From: CAYNYF01 sp964401385
Lineage (GTDB): Bacteria; Planctomycetota; Phycisphaerae; SM23-33
Assembly: GCA_964401385.1 (NCBI GenBank)
Contig: CAYNYF010000007.1
Coordinates: 1 to 64,000 of the forward strand
DNA: 64,000 nt
Reading direction: 5' to 3'
Positions 61,950 to 64,000 of this stretch are shown in pieces. Made by a program: the position numbers and the translations under genes. Under the pieces are notes generated by a model, which was given only the letters and a program-made list of their open reading frames with translations, did not search any database and had not been told where the DNA came from. How positions within the stretch are numbered: the first letter of the stretch is position 1; every line of letters starts with the position of its first letter.

Positions 61950-62745
61950 CCGGCGAGGCGGCCCTGGATAAGCTGATGGCCGATCACGGGCGCTTCGAGC
62001 ACAACCTTCAGACGCTGCGGGTGGTGGACTACCTGGAGCGGCCCTACCCCGACTTTCACGGCCTGAACCTGACAAACGCCGTCCGCTGCTGCCTGGAGCG
62101 GCGCGGGAGGCGACCGGACGGGCCGGCGGCCGCGGCCGCCGACAACGCCCCCCAGGCGCCGCTGGAGGGCCAATTGGTCGAGCTGGCCGACGACATTGCC
62201 TACACCTCGGCCGACCTGTACGACGCCCTGGCGGCGGGGTGGATCGACCTCGACCAGCTCGGCGAGCTGCCGCTGTGGCGGCGGGCGTGGGAGATGGCGG
62301 CGGCGGCGATGCCGTCGGCCCACACGATCCACAAACGCATCCGGGCCTGCCGCAACGTCCTGGCCGTCGCCTGCGACGACGTGATCGACCAGACGCGCCG
62401 GCAGATCGGGGAGATGCGGCTCGCCTCCCCGGCCGACGTGCAGTCGGCGGCTCGACGATGCGCCGCCTTCAGCCCCGAGCTGGCGCCGCAGGTCGACCAA
62501 ATGGGGCGGTTCCTGCTGGAGAAAGTCTACCGCCACCCGGTCGCGCTGGGCCACGACGCCGAGGCGGGGCGGATCATCGCCGACCTGTTCGGGGCGTATC
62601 TGGCCTCGCCGTCACTGCTGCCCGCCCGCTATCGCCGCCGGATCGACAGCGAAGGGCCCCACCGCGTCGCCTGCGACTACATCGCCGGCATGACCGACCG
62701 CTTTTGCCGAAAGGAACTTGCCCGCATAGCCGCGGACCGGCCATA
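61152..62745 (+). repeat. Perfect 797-bp tandem duplication
   Basis: Unit 1 is 61152-61948 and unit 2 is 61949-62745. The two translated units are identical and the nucleotide lines compared by eye show no difference. The motif gccggc occurs at the start of unit 1, at the junction and at the end of unit 2 (62746-62751), so a 6-bp microhomology bounds the event. Deletion of either copy restores one normal dNTPase gene. Either a very recent duplication or an assembly error. Confidence 0.9.
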
Positions 62746-62746
62746 G
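61949..62746 (+). pseudogene. Duplicated 3' fragment of the HD dNTPase gene
   Basis: Reads from AGEAALDKLMADHG to the same stop as the intact gene, 265 codons, without start, promoter or ribosome binding site. 797 is not a multiple of 3, so the copy lies in another frame. The HD residues of RTRLTH and HDLGH are missing, while ELADDIAY is retained, so it could not work as an enzyme. In its own frame the sequence is open backwards into unit 1 to a GTG at 61442, giving a 434-codon chimeric frame that is probably chance. Confidence 0.85.
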
Positions 62747-62774
62747 CCGGCACGCCCGAGCCCGCGCAAAAGAA

Positions 62775-62828
62775 CGCGGCGGCCCATGACGGACCGCCGC
62801 GGAAGACGTCGCTGCCGGCCAAGCCGGC
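62775..62828. terminator. Two GC hairpins between convergent genes
   Basis: cgcggcgg (62775-62782) pairs with ccgccgcg (62794-62801) over 8 bp with an 11-nt loop, and a second small hairpin gccggc-caa-gccggc lies at about 62814-62828, just before the stop of the minus-strand gene. Position between convergent ends suggests a bidirectional terminator. No clear T-run. Confidence 0.45.
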
Positions 62829-64000
62829 TTATTCGGATTTCTTCTCGCCGCCTTCTTCCTCGCCAGGCTCTTCCTCGGCCGGCGCTTCTTCGGCCGGCGC
62901 TTCTTCGGCGGGCGCTTCTTCGGCCGGTTGCTCCTCGGGGGGCGCTTCGGCCTCTTCGATCTCTTCAACGTAGACGTCGTCCAGGTCCGTGGCGTCGACC
63001 TTCTGACGCAGGATGAAGTAGATGTTCGTGGCGGCCGAGAAGACAAAGCACGCCAGGAACGCCAACACCACCGCGCTGACCAGATACACCCACAACATCA
63101 GGATCGTCGCAGCGACCGCCTCGGAGCCGTTCATGGCCTCCCACTGCATCGGCCCATGGAACTGGCTGAAGGTCGGCTGGGCCCACATGACGTCCAGCTT
63201 GCCGCCCCCGGTGGCGTACTCCGGCCGGGCGTCGGCCCGCATCCACCATCCCGCCCAGTGATGAACCGTCCGCAGCGAGATGAAGGCGAACAGCCGCACG
63301 AACAGGTAGCAGATCGTCCCGTATACCGCCGCCGCCAGCCAGTAAAACCCGTAGCGGAACGGCCGGGCGAAGACGTAGCTGAAGGACCGGCTCAAGGCGT
63401 CGAAGCCGTCGGAGCCCTCCACCGCGATGGTCGGCCACATCAGCGGCGACCCGCCGACCAGGCCGATCGTCAGGAACGCGCAGATCAGCCCGGCCAGCAA
63501 CGGCAGGAAGAACAGGAGGGCGAACAGCCACTCGCCCACCCATGGAATGGCCCCGACCAGGCCGGCCAGGGCGATGCAGAAGCCCAGGAATATGATGAAT
63601 CCGAGCGGCAGCAGCGGCGCCCCGAAGAAGCTCAGGAACTTGGAAAGGCTGAACTTCACCGCCGCCACCATCGAGATCTTTTCCTCGCGAGCGGCGTGCA
63701 AGGCGGCAATGCGGCAGATCGCCCCGCCCAGCAGCGCCCACAGCGCCAGGGCAACCACAACGTAGATGATCGTATACACCGGGTACATCCAGAACATCCA
63801 GGATACGCCCCAGGCCATCAGCATCAGCCAAGCCAGCAGCCCGTACCTCTCCGGATCCTGGACGGCCCCGGCCTCGACGAAGTCGGGCCGATTCTGCCTG
63901 GCCCGCGCGCCGTATCCGACCGGCGTCATCGAGCCGTGATTCCGATACAGAAGCCCGACCCCGGCCGTGAACCGTGCCCGCGTCACCGCGGAGAAGGCAT
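62829..64000 (-). CDS. Multi-pass membrane protein with acidic Glu/Ala/Pro tail (N-terminus outside window)
   Basis: The frame has no stop up to the window end (GTG at 63986 is the first start-like codon inside, but the frame continues beyond), so the 5' end is missing. The visible ~390 residues include about six membrane segments: ~55-75 and ~72-95, SFFGAPLLPLGFIIFLGFCI, WLFALLFFLPLLAGLICAFL, YGFYWLAAAVYGTICYLFV and VAATILMLWVYLVSAVVLAF. The C-terminus has repeated EEAPAEEAPAEE units made of a 15-bp DNA repeat (62880-62930) and a final GGEKKSE. Similar multi-pass proteins occur in planctomycetes; function unknown. Confidence 0.8.
   Translation of the reverse strand, partial: AFSAVTRARFTAGVGLLYRNHGSMTPVGYGARARQNRPDFVEAGAVQDPERYGLLAWLMLMAWGVSWMFWMYPVYTIIYVVVALALWALLGGAICRIAALHAAREEKISMVAAVKFSLSKFLSFFGAPLLPLGFIIFLGFCIALAGLVGAIPWVGEWLFALLFFLPLLAGLICAFLTIGLVGGSPLMWPTIAVEGSDGFDALSRSFSYVFARPFRYGFYWLAAAVYGTICYLFVRLFAFISLRTVHHWAGWWMRADARPEYATGGGKLDVMWAQPTFSQFHGPMQWEAMNGSEAVAATILMLWVYLVSAVVLAFLACFVFSAATNIYFILRQKVDATDLDDVYVEEIEEAEAPPEEQPAEEAPAEEAPAEEAPAEEEPGEEEGGEKKSE

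Noticed and set aside
61442..62746. A 434-codon frame that joins out-of-frame unit 1 sequence to in-frame unit 2 of the duplication.
   Set aside because: The first ~170 residues are an Arg/Gly/Pro-rich shadow and the join arises only from the duplication; no start signal is seen.
62880..62930. 15-bp direct repeats (ggcgcttcttcggcc) near the end of the window.
   Set aside because: They encode the EEAPA repeat of the membrane protein tail in frame; an ordinary low-complexity coding repeat.

Overview
The window is high-GC DNA packed with genes and read from both strands. Gene content points to a member of the Planctomycetes, probably Phycisphaerae-like or a relative known from metagenomes. The signs are an extended MoxR/DUF58/BatA cluster carrying a giant coiled-coil protein and a terpenoid-cyclase-like toroid protein, a Minf_1886-family protein, an ABC transporter/DUF1854 pair, and several large secreted proteins of no known family. 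This is inference from gene content; there is no rRNA in the window. I saw no tRNA, rRNA, CRISPR array, transposase or phage gene.

Layout. 1-15.9 kb (+): one long operon-like run: MoxR ATPase (cut by the window start), TIM-barrel isomerase, DUF58 protein, a four-helix-bundle (S23) gene that looks inserted, BatA-like protein, a second large vWA membrane protein, a 2057-residue Ala/Gln-rich membrane protein and a secreted toroid protein. 15.9-18.9 kb: soluble histidine kinase (-), small hypothetical and acpS (+), PIN-TRAM membrane protein (-). 19-26.4 kb (-): addB-addA recombination nuclease. 26.5-29.1 kb (+): membrane protein with a degenerate kinase-like N-terminus. 29.2-31.9 kb (-): rimO-pgsA-pgpA. 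32-39.3 kb (+): secreted transglutaminase, PAS-PP2C phosphatase, two paralogous secreted six-repeat proteins. 39.3-40.9 kb (-): lipoprotein of the alkaline phosphatase superfamily. 41-50.8 kb (+): dehydrogenase/URO-D pair, purE, ABC exporter/DUF1854 pair, GH38 alpha-mannosidase, membrane protein. 51-64 kb: two cell-wall amidases (+), zinc dehydrogenase (-), small genes, metG with Minf_1886 (-), PSP1 protein (-), SH3 protein (-), HIT and HD dNTPase (+), multi-pass membrane protein (-, cut by the window end).

The most notable structures are: a perfect 797-bp tandem duplication of the 3' two thirds of the HD dNTPase gene (61152-62745); a dispersed repeat with two diverged copies, each sitting at the 3' end of a minus-strand gene (18984-19284 and 53713-53830); an S23 gene bounded by inverted repeats within the Bat-type operon (2379-2870); two adjacent secreted paralogs that each carry six ~48-residue beta-rich repeats; and a possible pseudokinase fused to a multi-pass membrane domain.
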